Origin: Acanthamoeba castellanii str. Neff
Taxonomy: Eukaryota > Discosea > Longamoebia > Acanthamoebidae
DNA: 64,000 bases
Direction: 5' to 3'
Assembly (NCBI RefSeq): GCF_000313135.1
Contig: NW_004457390.1
Coordinates: 135,159-199,158 of the forward strand
The translations under genes and the position numbers were made by a program. Shown in pieces: positions 1 to 14,506 of the stretch. The notes beneath the pieces were generated by a model. It was not told the DNA's origin. It searched no databases and saw only the letters and a list, made by a program, of their open reading frames with translations. The number at the start of each line of letters is the position of its first letter. Positions within the stretch are counted from its first letter, which is position 1.

Positions 1-3000
1 CCGGGTGCCCATCGAAAATCGACTGCGGCTGTTCCACTCCATGCTCTTGCGCACCAGCTCTGAGCCCTTGTGTGGCAATTTTGAAAGGCCCTTCTGTTTG
101 GTGCGTGCGTGCGCATTGCGTGCGTGTGCGGTGGTGCGTGTGCGGCGATGGTGTTAGAAGGGAAGAAGAGGAAAGGGTGGTTGGTTGGTCAGTTCGACAT
201 GTAACGCGTGCCTTGATCTTTCGGTTCTGTTCCTTGGCCTTGGTCTTATTGCGGAAGGCGAACCACCACAGCACCAGCAAGACGATCAGCAACAAGAAGC
301 TGATGCCGACCAAGCCGCCCACCAACGGCCAGAAGTCCCATTCTGGTAGATTGGGCACGTTCATTCTGTGCGTGTTGTGCACACATGCGTCAGCAATGAA
401 CAACACGTTGGCACCTTGGCCAAAGTGGTTGTTAGCTAAAGCGTCTCGAGATTAGGGTACCCAAAAAGACCGGCCGCCATGAGGATGGGCAGGGTGATGG
501 CCGTGATCGCGGCAACAGCAATCTCGAACCTTGTATATTGATAGATTGATATATTTTGTTAATTCTTGCGACACGCATAAATCATATTTGAGTGAGGAAG
601 GTCGTACCGCCGTCGTTTGGCCTCCTTCGTCTTCCCCGACTCCTTCTTGCGTACGAGCTGCTCCATCTGCTCCACCATTTCTCGTCTCTTGATCTTCTTT
701 TGCTCCTGTGGGTGATTCGTGTCAAGGCCCGCGCATGTGTGGAAGTTGAGCGCCAGCGCTCTCTCCCCCCTCACCGGCGCATTGTGCGTACCTCCATGTA
801 CTGCGATTCTACGATGGCCAGCACGTCGTCGATCTGTTCGCGGATCTCTTGCTTGGCGGACGGTGTGCCCAGCACATGCCGAAGATCCGAAAAGAAGTGC
901 TGCCCTCGCCCAGACGCACAATTCAATCGGTCAGATCAGAGCCTACCACCAGCTACAGCCTGCGACAGAGGTCCTGCACTTATGCACGCGCGCGCATGAG
1001 AGAAAGCCCATACCGCATATTCGGATCGCCCACCGCAGTCATCGCTGCTCATGCTCAGTGTGTACCGCACCATCATCGCAGCCTGGCAGGTGGTACAGTC
1101 AGCGTTTCAATGCGCCAGTCGGCCTCGACCTCGGAGGAAGGGAAATGGGGCATGTTGTGTACCAGCTCGCGCAACTGAAAGCGATATTTTTCCATCTCGT
1201 CGAAGGAGGTGTCTGTACGCAGCATGTCGGCCTGACCCATCGACAGATAGCCCAGCTCCGACAGCACCGCGCTCTCGGCATGCCTGTAACAAAGAATTAG
1301 AATATAAAAAATATAGAAATGATAATATATAATAAAAATAAAATAATAAATGGTTGCTACAGAGGCGAGGTGCGTACGCCTGCATGCCGAGAATGAGGTA
1401 GATGCCCTGGAACAGCTTGGGCCACGTTTGTACGTCGAAGTAGCGGTTCTCCGCCGACGTCGGCCAGCTGATGCAAACCGTTCCTAATAGCATAAGCAAC
1501 AACCAACGACCAGGTACGTAAGATTTCTCTGTGTCATGAGACTCACCAGAATCGTGTGGTGCAGACCACACCGCGTACCTTCCCGAGATAGGCCGATGTA
1601 GCGGTTCTTGCGGTGCACGAGAATCTGTGTTTGGCGAGTGCACGGCACGAGGGCGAACAAACAAGAGGTTCGATCAATAAGAGGTCCCAAGGTGCCAGGC
1701 GAGGAGGCAGTGCATGCTCAATCGCACCTTGTCACGGCCGTAGTCCATGCCCTCTGGCGGCGGTCGGTTCAGCTGTCCAAATCCGCGTCGCAGATGGAAA
1801 AGGTACTCGCTCAGCGCCTGCTGCGGCGGTGCCCCTTGCAACACGATTGTGGAGTGGTGGTGGCATCGCTGTCGTTGAGCCAATGCACAAGCAACAGTCA
1901 GTCGGGTTCCTCTGGTGCGCGGCAAAGCCGCCGGCTCTCGGCTCTGCTGCACGAGAAGTCGGAGAGGGCCGTCTGTACCTGCCCACGATTGATTCGTGGC
2001 GGCGGGTTGGCAGGGTTCTCGTCGGGGAGGAGGACCAGCCAATTGCCCAGCGAGCCCAAGGTGATCGGGTCCTCTCCGTACACCGCGCCGGCCATTCTTA
2101 ACAGGAGAACATCACACACGGATAAGGACATCAGCTTCACGATCGATAGACGCGGGGGGGTGTCATACCTGCCCAAGCTGCGCAAGTGGCGCTCTCTGGC
2201 CCGTTTCAGTTCTTTCCGCCTTCGCTTCTCTCTCCTTCGCTCTTTTTTGGCCTCCTTTAGCCTGCGCCTCTCTTTCGCCGAATCCTCGTCCGGTGAAGAG
2301 AGGTCGTCGCTGCTGCTGTCGTCATCATCGTCCTTTTGCTTGCCCTTGCCGCTCGCCCCTTTGTCTTCTTTCTCCTTCTTGTCCTCCTTGGCATCGTTGC
2401 TTTTCTTTTCTTCGTTCTCTTTTTCTTCTTCGCTCTCATCGACAACTGCGTTGGTGACCGTCGTGTCGAGCCCCTCTGGACTAGGGAATGTCCAGCCTTC
2501 GAGCACATTCTCAACCTATGCATACCACACATTCCACGAAACAGGAGAGTCAACACACTCGCGTATTACAAGGAGTGGAGGAAGGATGACGCGTACGCGG
2601 TGCCTGAACTTGGAGAGGAAGAGCCAGGTCCGCAGCTCATCGATGGAAGTGACGCCGTGCAGCTTGCCTGGTGTTCATTGGTTGATGTTAGAGCAACAAC
2701 AACAAACTTGATGACGTGGATCTCGGAGGTGCTAGCTGACGCACCAGATGGATTCGGTGGCAGCCAATCCACCTCCAAGACGAGCAGTCCCGTGCCCAGA
2801 GGGTAGAGAACCACCTATCGAGCGCCACGAGAGGCGTCGTGTCAGACAGCCATATTGCCCTACACTGTACGCTGGGATGGAGTGTCTACCTGGATGTCGG
2901 TGATGGCCAGGTCGCACACGATCGATGAGCGCTTGGCTGCGTGGTGCGAGCGAAGCTTGCGGGCCTTGGGCACTTTGTACTCCGTCTCGGTCGCGCTGTC

Positions 3001-4847
3001 CTCGCCCTCTTCTCCATCCGTCGCGCGCACCTGCGTGCACTCAAATGATTCACATGACTCGGTCAGGCGACCAATGTCTTGAACAACACGCGAGTGAGAG
3101 ATTATTAGTATTGTTATTACCTGCAGGCCCCACAATTTGGCCGAGGAGAACAGCTGTCGCTTGGCTTCGGCCGTGAGCTTGAGCGTTCGTGATCGCCACA
3201 CGTCGAGAGTGCGACCTGTCAAGGTTATAGAAAAGATGAGGAAAATGCAGGCGCGACGGCTTGTGGTGGGCCACACCACCACCATCCACCAGTCAACGGG
3301 ACTGGGCGTACCATTTCGCTCCGGATGATGTTCCTTCCAGCCCAGGCGCTTCCTAAACTGTGGTGCGAGTTCGCCCACCTCCATCGGCAGCGTTTCGTTG
3401 GCTTCCCACAGGGGAATACTCTACAGCGAGGCATGACGTACACGGATGTGCTACCTTGCCGCCTTCCTTGTTGGGTATCTTGCGCTGCAGCAGCAGTTCT
3501 TCCCACGTTGCCGCTTCGGTCCGCGGGTCCTCCTGTGGCAACACAGAACCTCCGCCCAGATCAGCCCCGGCCACTCTAACCTCATGGCTGTGTGTGTGTA
3601 TGTTTGTTTGTGTGTGTGTGTTGGGCAAAGACTCTTTGAGAACGCACCCAACTGAACGTCAGAATAAGTGCCGTCTGCGCGACCAGCAGGCTCATATCCC
3701 CGTCGTCATTGAAGCCATCTTTGGGATCAACACGCCCATCATCACGCACGCTGCGAGTTAGTCGTGCGTGCCTGTGGTGCGTCGATGCGCCACGGGGAGG
3801 CATTAGTGACAATGTCGCGCCACCTCGGGCGACGGTACCTTGTTCTTCACTGTCACGAGGAGGCCTCGGCGATTCGTGCGAGAACGAAGTGCGGCCCGTT
3901 CGTGTCTCGTGCTCACGCAGGAGACGGTCGCTCTCCTGTGAGGGCGGGACACACGACACACGACAACACACGACAACACAATACAAGAAGACCGTGATAT
4001 GAGTACTTAAGTGCTGACAATATGTGAGAGCGAAGTTGTCCCAACACATTACCCGCAGTATGGGCCGTTGGAGCGACGCAGCTTTGCGGCGCGGCTCCCT
4101 CTGGGTTTCCTATCAGACACACGCAGCCACACTGAATGGTGAGCACGGGCGCAACGCCAAAAGGGCACCAAGTCGCAGTACCTCGGCCTGCAGGCGGGGC
4201 TGATGACTGTGGTGGCGGTGGTTGTGGTCGTTGTTGTTGTCGTGCTCTCTCTTCCTCTGGTGCTGCTTCTCGCGCAGCGCATTCCAGTCGGCGCGCATCG
4301 GTCGATAGCTGAGCTGATGCCGGTCCACGCTCTCCTCTTCGCCTTCCCCCACATCGCCGTCTTCACGTCGACGAGGGTGCACGCCCACTGTCCGAAGTGG
4401 TGGCTCGCTGGCAGGACCCTTCTGAGCCGGCTTGGCGGAGTCTGTCGGCTTCTTGCTAGCACCTTGCTCCATCTTTTTGTTGTTGCGAGCCTTCTGCTTC
4501 TTCTTCAGGTCGACGGCACAATCGCGTTCGGGAGGAGGGGAGAAGATGGATGGGAGCTCTCCATCTTCGTCGGTGCCCTCGCCATCTCCCAGCAACTTCA
4601 TTTCCATCCCTTCATCTTCATCTTCAACTCCAGCCCTACGTGCGCGGGTACTACCGTGCACGCCTGCTCCTCGATCTCGTTCATCCTCGCTGCTGCTCGA
4701 AGCGGCCAACGAGGCGGCCGATTCTGTCGTCTCATCTTCTTCATCTTCGTCGGGTGGCGGCACCGGCCCCATTCTCGATTCTAGAATCACTGCACGGCCG
4801 CCAGGTGCACGAGCCTTGACCTCCAGCACTCGTCCCGACCCCTGCAT
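1..4847 (-). CDS. CorA-type Mg2+ transporter, 3' end beyond the left edge
   Basis: Spliced gene read leftwards. The last visible exons are 529-461, 366-206 and 93 to the edge. They join in phase to give a first membrane helix ending in GLFGMNVPNLPEW, then a second helix (VGISFLLLIVLLVLWWFAF) and a basic cytoplasmic tail. The GMN signature between two C-terminal helices is diagnostic of the CorA/Mrs2 family of pentameric Mg2+ channels. Upstream exons carry a helical stalk (around 1280-1100, 970-785 and 710-600: LRELVHNMPHF, QIDDVLAIVESQYMEV, then Lys/Glu-rich coiled coil). A cytosolic domain includes LYPLGTGLLVLEVDW (about 2815-2740). A long acidic/basic insert lies at 2500-2190. The first exon (4847-4182) is acidic, low-complexity and unique-looking. 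The start is the first ATG after an in-frame stop. Internal exon ends between 4050 and 3400 are not all settled. The family call is firm; substrate is inferred. Confidence 0.82.
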
Positions 4848-5146
4848 CCTCAAGTTCTCTTCTTCTCTTCCTCAGGCCTTGATGATGGATGGCGGCCAGC
4901 AAGACATCGATCAAGAGATCCCAAAGTGCGGCCGGTCCGAAGTGCCGTCTTGTCTTGTTCCAGTTTCCGCTCGCTTTTCCCTATCACGGCCTGAGAAAAA
5001 CGGTAACATTTTTATTTTTCTTCTTGTTTTCCGGTTCCATTTCTTTTGTAATTAATATTGTTTCACAAAGAAAACACATAATTGAGTATTGGATGTGCTT
5101 TAGTTGACGGGAGACCTTTGTTGATCTCTCCACACCACACCCATCA
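4848..5146. promoter_or_regulatory. Divergent intergenic region between the CorA-like and ankyrin genes
   Basis: The 299 bases separate two divergent starts, so both promoters should lie here. The part near 5010-5100 is AT-rich. I see no clear TATA box and no open frame with coding character. Confidence 0.4.
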
Positions 5147-8100
5147 ATGCACCATCAGTCGGGGAGGAGCTTTCCTCTTCTCGATGAGGACAAGAAGAAA
5201 AATAAAAATGGACGGACGAAGATGAAGATGACGACCGAGACCACTTCATCATCACTTCTCGATTCTTCCTCCGGCCAATTCGCTCCGGTGACCCCTTTGG
5301 CCTCGGCCGAAGCCTTTCCGGCCGTCATCGTTGCCGGCACGACCACTTCAGCCTCGCGACTGGCCCTGATGAGCTCCGACGACTCCCTACCATCGTCCGG
5401 TACCTCGACCCCCTTCTCCAAGATGCCCTCCCCCTTCCGTCGCCGGGTGGACGGCGACCAGGTCAAGGGCGGCCTCTTCGTTGATTTCGAGTCGTCGACG
5501 TCGCCTCCTCTCTCGCCCACATCTACAACATCTCTGAAGATGGAACAGATGGAAACAAAGGAAGAAGATGAAGTGTCGCCCAGGAAGAAGGCCGGGTGGA
5601 GGTCGGGCGAGAAGAAAACGAAGAAAAAGAAGGGTCACAGCAAGGGAAGCGAAGACACGACGTCGACGGATGACGGCGAGGGTTCGAGCCGCAGGAAAGC
5701 GCCGGGCCAACTGGTGATCAGCAACGGCCGCGTACCGACCACGGCTGCGGCCGTAGCAAAGACCGAAAGCGAACGCGAAAGCGACGGCGAAAAGCGAAGA
5801 GCGGACAAAAAGAACGAAAGAGAAAGAGGTGCGGAGACGACTTCGACGCCCGGGATGATGCGATGCACGTCGGACGGCGTGTCGCTGGTGCGCAAGGACC
5901 CGAAGCGGGCGGCCGCGCTGTCGCCGACCGCGTCGGTATCGGCCGGCATGAGCAGCGTGTCAACGATGAAGAAGCATTCGAACAAGAAGGAGAAGAAGGA
6001 GAAGGAAAGAAAGAGAAGAAAGAGAAGAAGGAGAAAAAGGCGGCCTCCAAGAAGGAGAAGGTGGAGGGCAGCAAGCGCGGCTCGCTTGTGCGACGCGCCA
6101 AGAGCGAGCGCAAGATGAACCGCATGGAGAAGCTGGACCACCAGCTCGGCACGCGCGGCCGTCGTGCCGACATTGGCGTCGATGGCGTCGGCGGTGGTTG
6201 GATGGCCGAGAGCGCGCGAACGGTTCAGATCGGCGGCATACGCCGCGGGATCAGCCTCGAGAACGAAGAGATGACCATCGAGCGGCTCCGGCAGCAGGCC
6301 CTGCTGCGCGAACACGAGCAGCTCCGCGAAAAGCTCGAGCGCGTCGAGCAACAGAAGAATGAAGAGGAGGAGAAGGCGGCCACGAGCGTCGCTTCGGACG
6401 TGGTGGTCAATGCCAGCGAGAAGAAAAGAATGAAGACGACAACACGGAAAAGAACGAAGACGACCACGATAAGAGTCGAGGCACGATGGAGGAGCGCGTG
6501 CGGCGGTTGGAGGGCCTTGTCGAGCGTCTGGTCGGTGAGCAGGCCGACATACGGCGCCAGCACGCCGAGGCCGTCGACGCGCTCAAGCGCGAGCACGAGG
6601 ACGCGCTGCAGCAGATGATCCTCCAGATGAAGCACCTTCGCGAGAGTCTGCTGCTGAGCGGCGGCGGCGGCGGCGGTCAGAAGAAGAAAGCCGCCAATCG
6701 GGTCATGAGCGGCATTCTGCCGATCACCGGCGGCGGCAGCAGCAGCAACTCGAGTCCCGACCTGGTCCACCGGCGTGCATCGATGGGCGCCTCGGGCGCG
6801 TCGTCGGTGCTGACCCGATCGAGCTCGTCGCTGCTGGGGTCCCCCACCAGCGAGGAGTCTGCGCGACCACGCGACTCCGATGCGGCCAACGACAAGCCCA
6901 GCGTCGCGCCTCTCATCCTCGTCAACACGCCGTACCAGATCGATCAGCGCTCTGCCACTGGTAATCGCACACGACACACGACACACGACACACGCACACA
7001 CGCACACGCACACACGCACACACGCACACGCCTTGGCTGACTCGTGGTCTGGACAGCGCGTCCGCGTTCGCGGAGCGTCAAGGAGCGGCCGGCGGGCGGA
7101 GAGCCCAGCAGGAAGGGCCTCACCTTCCGCAGCCTCAGCTCGCGCTTCCTCGACAAGTCGTCGTCGTCATCGTCGTTGTCGTCGGCGTCGGCGGCGTCGC
7201 GTCAGCGCGTCGACAGTCTCACGACGGGCAGCAACAGCTGGCACCACAGCCGCGACGCCGGCAGCAAGCGGGTCAAGCGCAGGAAGAACGATCTCAGCCG
7301 GAAGAGCGGGAGCAGCGGCGGCAGCGGGAGCGAAAGCAAGCGGGAGAGCGACAGCGATGATGATGACGATGAGGGTGACGACAATGAAGGTGATGGTGGT
7401 GACGATGGGCGGCTGGCGATGAAGATGATGACGCGGGGCCGATCGCAGTCGTCGCCGCGACTGCATTCGGTGGCGCCTCCCTCGCCGCTGTCCTCCGGGC
7501 GCAGGCGCAGCAAGGCCGACGAGGAAAAGCGCAGCAAGCCCTTTTGGCCCTTCAGCCCCCGCGGTACCGCACACTACGACACAGGACACAGACACAGGAC
7601 ACACGACACAGGACACAGGACACACGACACACGACACACGACACACGACACACGACACAAAACTGATGCGCGTGCGGCGATACCAGATCCACCGAAGACT
7701 GCGGCGTGGGCCAAGCTGTTGGATGAGCCGTCCGAGGCCACAGCCGCCGCCGCCGGTGTTGACGGCGATACCCACCAGCAGCAGCAGAAGGAGCGCACAC
7801 CGGACGAAGTGGCACGGCTGGCGGCGGAGCTGCACGAGGCCTGCCAGAGCCTGGATGTGGAGCGCGCCGAGGCCGTGCTCAAGGCCGCCAAGCAGAAGGG
7901 CTTCGAGAAGCTGCGCGCCGCACTCGCCGGCCTCAACGCGCAGGGCGAGACTCCTCTCGTACACGCGCCTAATCACGTCACCCACCCCACGACTCCCATT
8001 CTAACGCATGTCGCGTGTCGTGCGTTGTATGCGTGTGCGGTGGTGCGTTGTGTGTGCGTGTGCGGTGGTGCGATGCTGTAGCATGTGGCGAGCGAGCGCA

Positions 8101-9272
8101 ACCCGGTGGGACTGGTGCCGATGCTTCTGCAGTATGTGCAGAAGGCGGAGAGTGAACTCCACCGCTCGAACCCCAACCCGGCGGTCCAGTCGCTGGTCAA
8201 CTTTCGCAACGATCGCGACTGGACTCCCCTCCACTCGGCAGCCTGGTACTCACGACACACACACACACACACGACACACACGACACACGACACACACGAC
8301 ACACGACACATACACACGACACACGCTGTGTCACCACCACCACACACGCGCACTTACGATGAATTGGTCGCGATGTGTTGAAGGGCGGGCCAGCTGCTCA
8401 ATTGCCGCCTGTTGTTGAAGGCCAACGCCGATGCCTCGCTGTTGACCGTCAGCGGCGTGTCCGTGCTTCACAAACTATTCGACCCCCAGCACGACGGTAC
8501 GCGCGACACACACACACGACACATACACGACGCACGTCGCACGTCGCACACTGACACCATTGGTGTATGTGTAGATGAGACGATCCAGCGACACAGCCGA
8601 GAGGAGCTGATGAACCTGGTGGCGGACATGGTGGACCTCGGCGCGCCCGTCAACGCCCGATCCGTCCAGTCCGGCGAAACGGCCCTACACCTCGTACGCC
8701 ACGTCGTTCCCTTCACCAATCCACGCATGACTCAACCCTCTGCGCGCGCGTGTCGTGTCGTGTCGTGTCGTGTGTCGTGTGCGGTGCATGTGCATAGGCG
8801 TGTTCGCGAGGCAATGTCACCGCGGTGCAGTGTCTATTGGAACACGGGGCCGACCCCAACCTGTGCGCCACCAGCACGCGGGAGACGAGCCTCCACTACG
8901 CGGCGCGCGGCGGCAAGGAAGCGATCGCCAGGGTTTGCGCTCCCCCCCCCGAAGGCGTATACTGATTGGTGGTCAAACCTGGTCAAGTTGGCTGACAACC
9001 AGTTGCGCGCGTGTGCGGTGGTGCGTGTGCGTGTGCGGTGGTGCGTGCAACAGTTGTTGCTGGCGTCTGGAGCGGACCCAGAGGTGGTGGGCGCCCACGG
9101 CACGCCGCTAGAGGTGGCCAAGGCTGCAGGGCAGGAGTGCGTGGTGCCGTTCCTGGTGCAGGCTCGGACCCGCACCTCGGACAACCCCGGCGGCGGCTGC
9201 AAGAAGAGCGAAAACGAAAGCGAAAGGCAAGAAACAAAGAACGAAGACGACGAGCGACGGCACAAAGAGTGA
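5147..9272 (+). CDS. Ankyrin-repeat protein with basic low-complexity N-terminus and coiled coil
   Basis: Exons 5147-6960, 7057-7563, 7687-7958, 8082-8245, 8384-8496, 8575-8693, 8798-8932 and 9054-9272. All phases after the first exon agree. The N-terminal third is Ser/Lys/Glu-rich. A coiled coil follows (about 6270-6360 and 6486-6660, with MEERVRRLEGLVERL). The C-terminal third has ankyrin repeats, recognisable as GETPLHVASERN, DWTPLHSAAW, GETALHLACSRGN, CLLEHGADPN and ETSLHYAARGG, each split by introns. This implies a protein-interaction scaffold; the partner is unknown. The first exon changes reading frame twice (about 5960-6050 and 6400-6425) with no plausible intron. The net effect is two bases short, so it carries small indels or has been misread. 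Confidence 0.78.
6970..7030 (+). repeat. Intronic CA/CACACG simple repeat
   Basis: ACACGACACAC followed by CACACGCACACG runs fill most of intron 6961-7056 of the ankyrin gene. Confidence 0.85.
7575..7660 (+). repeat. Intronic GACACA/CACGA simple repeat
   Basis: Imperfect tandem ACACGACAC and ACAGGACAC units occupy intron 7564-7686 of the ankyrin gene. Confidence 0.85.
8250..8335 (+). repeat. Intronic CACGACA simple repeat
   Basis: ACACGACACAC units fill intron 8246-8383 of the ankyrin gene. Confidence 0.8.
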
Positions 9273-9423
9273 AAAACGAGACAGAAGAGAAAAGTGAAAG
9301 GGTGGTGCTGTGGCGAGAAGAAGAAAAGCAAGCACAGAGTGCACGCTTGGGAAACCACACAGCTCCATCTACACTCGTCTTTTTATTCAAAACGAGATTA
9401 ATACAAGAGCTGACAATCACAGT

Positions 9424-11531
<2,108 letters not shown>

Positions 11532-11787
11532 GGTTTGGGTGGGTGGTAGGAGTTGATCGAGGCGGGTCACCCTTGGGTGTTTTAGTAGCAGCCCACACGA
11601 GCCATTGCGGCCCCTATCAGCGGTCGCGGTAGCGGATGTGGCGCGCCTTCGGCTGATTGACTTTCTTCGACCACGAATCACCTACGAAAGCTTTCGTAAG
11701 CTTGACCAAGTCAACAACTAAAGAAACACAACACGCCCCTCGCGGCGGGTGTGTGTGGTCTGTTTATTTCTGTTCTGTGTAGAGGGT

Positions 11788-14128
11788 CTAGTCAAACTTG
11801 ATGCCCTGCGCCAGAGGAAGCTCCTTGCCGTAGTTGATCGTGCTGTTGTGGTTGTGGTGAGTGGTGATGAACTCCACATAAGAGCTCTTAGGGGAGGGCA
11901 GAAGGTGACCGTACCAGGTGGACCTGCGCATGTACTGCTTCCAGGAGTCGGAGCCGGACTCGCGACCGCCGCCGGTCTCCTTGTTGCCACCGAAGGCGCC
12001 TCCGATCTCGGCGCCGTTGGTCGGGATGTTCACGTTCACGATACCGCAATCCGATCCGCTGGGTCTGCACCAAGACACACACACACACGATACGAATGAG
12101 TTCATTGCGCTCGAGACGGAAGCTTGAAGAGAGAATCTTTTACCCGATCCACTTGAAGACGTTCTGCTGGTTGGTGGTGAACAGCGAGCTGCTGAGCCCC
12201 TGCGCCACCTCGTTGTTGTAACGAATGGCCGTGTCAAGGTCCTAAATAAGGAGGGCATAATGAGTGAAGGTTGCAGTAAGGTGTAAGGGGTATGACATGT
12301 GCATGTGCGTGTGCGTGCGGCCGTACGGGAACTTTAGAGACATAGAGGATGGGCGCGAAGGTCTCGTGGAGGGCGATGGGGGCGTCGTGCTTGATCGACA
12401 CGATGGTGGGCTCCACGAAGTTGCCGGGCCTGTCGGTCTTCACCTTACCGCCGGTGATGATCTTGCCGCCCTGCTCCTGCGCCTTGGCGACGGCGTTCTT
12501 GTAGAGGTCGACGGAGGAGGGGCGGTGGAGGGGACCCGAGGAGAGTGTTCTTCTCGAGCGGGTCGCCCATCTTCTGGCCCAACTGCTCGTAGGCGGCCTT
12601 GAGGCTGCCCAGGAACTCGTCGTGGATCTTCTCGTGCAGGAACTGCAAAATGCAACCCACGACACGACACACACGAGGGAACACGTCATGAGCCTCTGCC
12701 TGCGTGTCTTACGTGGCGTGACGCTTTGCACAGACGTACCAATCGGCGAGCGGTCGTGCAGCGCTGGCCAGCGGTACCCACGGCGGCGAACAGGATGCTG
12801 CGGACAGCCAGAGTGAGGTCGGCATCATCAAGCACTGGAGACCGCCGCCCAAAGGAAAGCTCTTGGTAAGTAACGCTACGCTGGGGCGTGCGCCGGGACG
12901 GTGGGATGAGATACCGGTGATGGCGTTGTTGCCGCCCAGCTCGAGCAGGCTGCGGCCCATGCGAGACGCGACCTGGGTCGCCACGATCTTGCCCACCTGG
13001 GTGCTGCCAGTGAAGGAGACGAGCGGCACGCGCGGGTCCTTGGAGATGGCCTCACCGATCTCGGCGCCGCCGGTCAGGGCCACGCAGATGGAGCCGGGCA
13101 TGCCGTTGCGCTCCAGTACGCGCTGGATGATGCGCTGGGTGGCCAGCGTGCACAGGTTGGTCGAGGGTGCGCCCTTCCAGATCAGCGGGTTACCGCAAAC
13201 GAGAGCAAGCGCCGCATTCCAGCCTACGCGACACAACACACACACACCACACCAGTTAGCTCCGATTGGTGCAACAGGGCCGGGTGACTAATTGGTACCC
13301 ATGACGGCAACAGGGAAGTTGAAGGCGGTGATGATGCCCGTGGTGCCGATGGGGTTCCACTGCTCAAGCATGTAGTGGTTCGGGCCTATATATAAAATGA
13401 TGGTGCACCATCATCACCACGACACGCAGGGCGTGAGTCGAACAGCAGCACACAATGCTGTGAAGGGGAGGGGGAAAAAGATGGGAGGTAGACGCACGCT
13501 CCGACGGGAAGATCTGACCGGAGAAGGAGCGGGAGAGACCGACGGCGTAGTCGCAGACGTCGACGAACTCCTGCACCTCGCCGATGCCCTCCTGGGTGAT
13601 CTTGCCCACCTCGAGCGAGACCAGCGCGCCCAAGTCCTCGAGGTGCTTCCTCAGCTCGTCACCGATCTGTCGGACGATCTCTCCTCGCTTGGGGGCAGGC
13701 ACCTGTTCATTTTATTTTTGATTTTAATATTACCACAAAAATCAATATAATGGCTTTAGCATGTAAACTATGAAAATCATCCGATAATTTTACGCAGTAA
13801 ATCAACGTACCTCGGCCCACATCTTCTCAACGCTCTTGGTAGCCTCGATGGCGCGCTCGTAGTCCTTCAGCCCCGCGGTGGCGACGCGAGTGATGGTCTC
13901 GTTGTAGGCCGGGTTGACGGAGTCGACGACCTCGCCGCTGCCCTTGCTCCACTTGCCATCGATGCACACGCCATCGTTGACCCCCTCCTCGATGCCCAGC
14001 GATTGCAGGAAGCGGGCGTGCTTGGCGTATTGGCTGCCACCAGTGGCAAGGCCGCGGCGGCCCTGCAGGTGAAGGGAGGCCCGCGAGGGCACCACAAATT
14101 GCTTCGATGCACAGCTCAACCTCTTCAT
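11788..14128 (-). CDS. ALDH7A1: ALDH7-type aldehyde dehydrogenase (antiquitin, alpha-aminoadipic semialdehyde dehydrogenase) with a +1 frame break
   Basis: Nine exons: 14128-13811, 13702-13498, 13385-13299, 13223-12915, 12834-12740, 12642-12327, 12241-12144, 12064-11915 and 11842-11788. The start is the Met of [11 protein letters not shown]; the basic, Ser/Arg-rich leader ending GLATGG looks mitochondrial. Key elements are [10 protein letters not shown] (NAD binding), LLELGGNNA (general-base Glu), GTAGQRC (nucleophile Cys) and the antiquitin-like end [13 protein letters not shown]. The enzyme oxidises alpha-aminoadipic semialdehyde in lysine breakdown. The exons total 1633 bases, one more than a whole number of codons. 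Homology continues only if one base near 12531-12536 is surplus, within the conserved NTLLGPL segment. Either an assembly insertion or a true null allele would explain this. Confidence 0.93.
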
Positions 14129-14506
14129 CTCAGTTCTGTTTTGATTGATGATTCTGACCCGCGCCACCAAGGCAGTTTCCGTACGGTTGATTCGGCTGGA
14201 TCCGAGCTCACCAAAGGAATGCTAAGAATCGTCGCCAGCTTTAGAGTGTGCATGCCTCAAATTCTTCTATTGAAGCGGACTGTCCCGGTGCTAAAGCTGG
14301 TGCTGCAACGCAACGCCACGAGACCTACGCCCCAGCGCACCTTCCACAACATCCTCGAGGACCTCGAGCAAGACGCATGGCGTACAAGGCCGGGACAGAG
14401 ACGGAGGATGTGAGGTGTACAACAAAGACATGTTTGGTCATTATTGAACGAGTTTGAACCAACTGGCGTTGTAGGATGTGGATGTGCACGAGTGATGGTG
14501 GTCGCA
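14129..14506. other. Intergenic region upstream of ALDH7, downstream of the carrier-like gene
   Basis: 378 bases. No convincing coding or RNA gene was seen. It should hold the ALDH7 promoter and the 3' UTR of the neighbour. A short plus-strand frame at 14248-14457 has no recognisable content. Confidence 0.35.

Noticed and set aside
2110..2510. Acidic Ser/Lys frame as an independent gene
   Set aside because: It is one exon of the CorA-like gene, flanked by donor and acceptor sites in phase.
7560..8360. CRISPR-like spaced repeats
   Set aside because: Units are 5-11 bases, variable, and lie within GT..AG introns of an ankyrin gene; no spacers.
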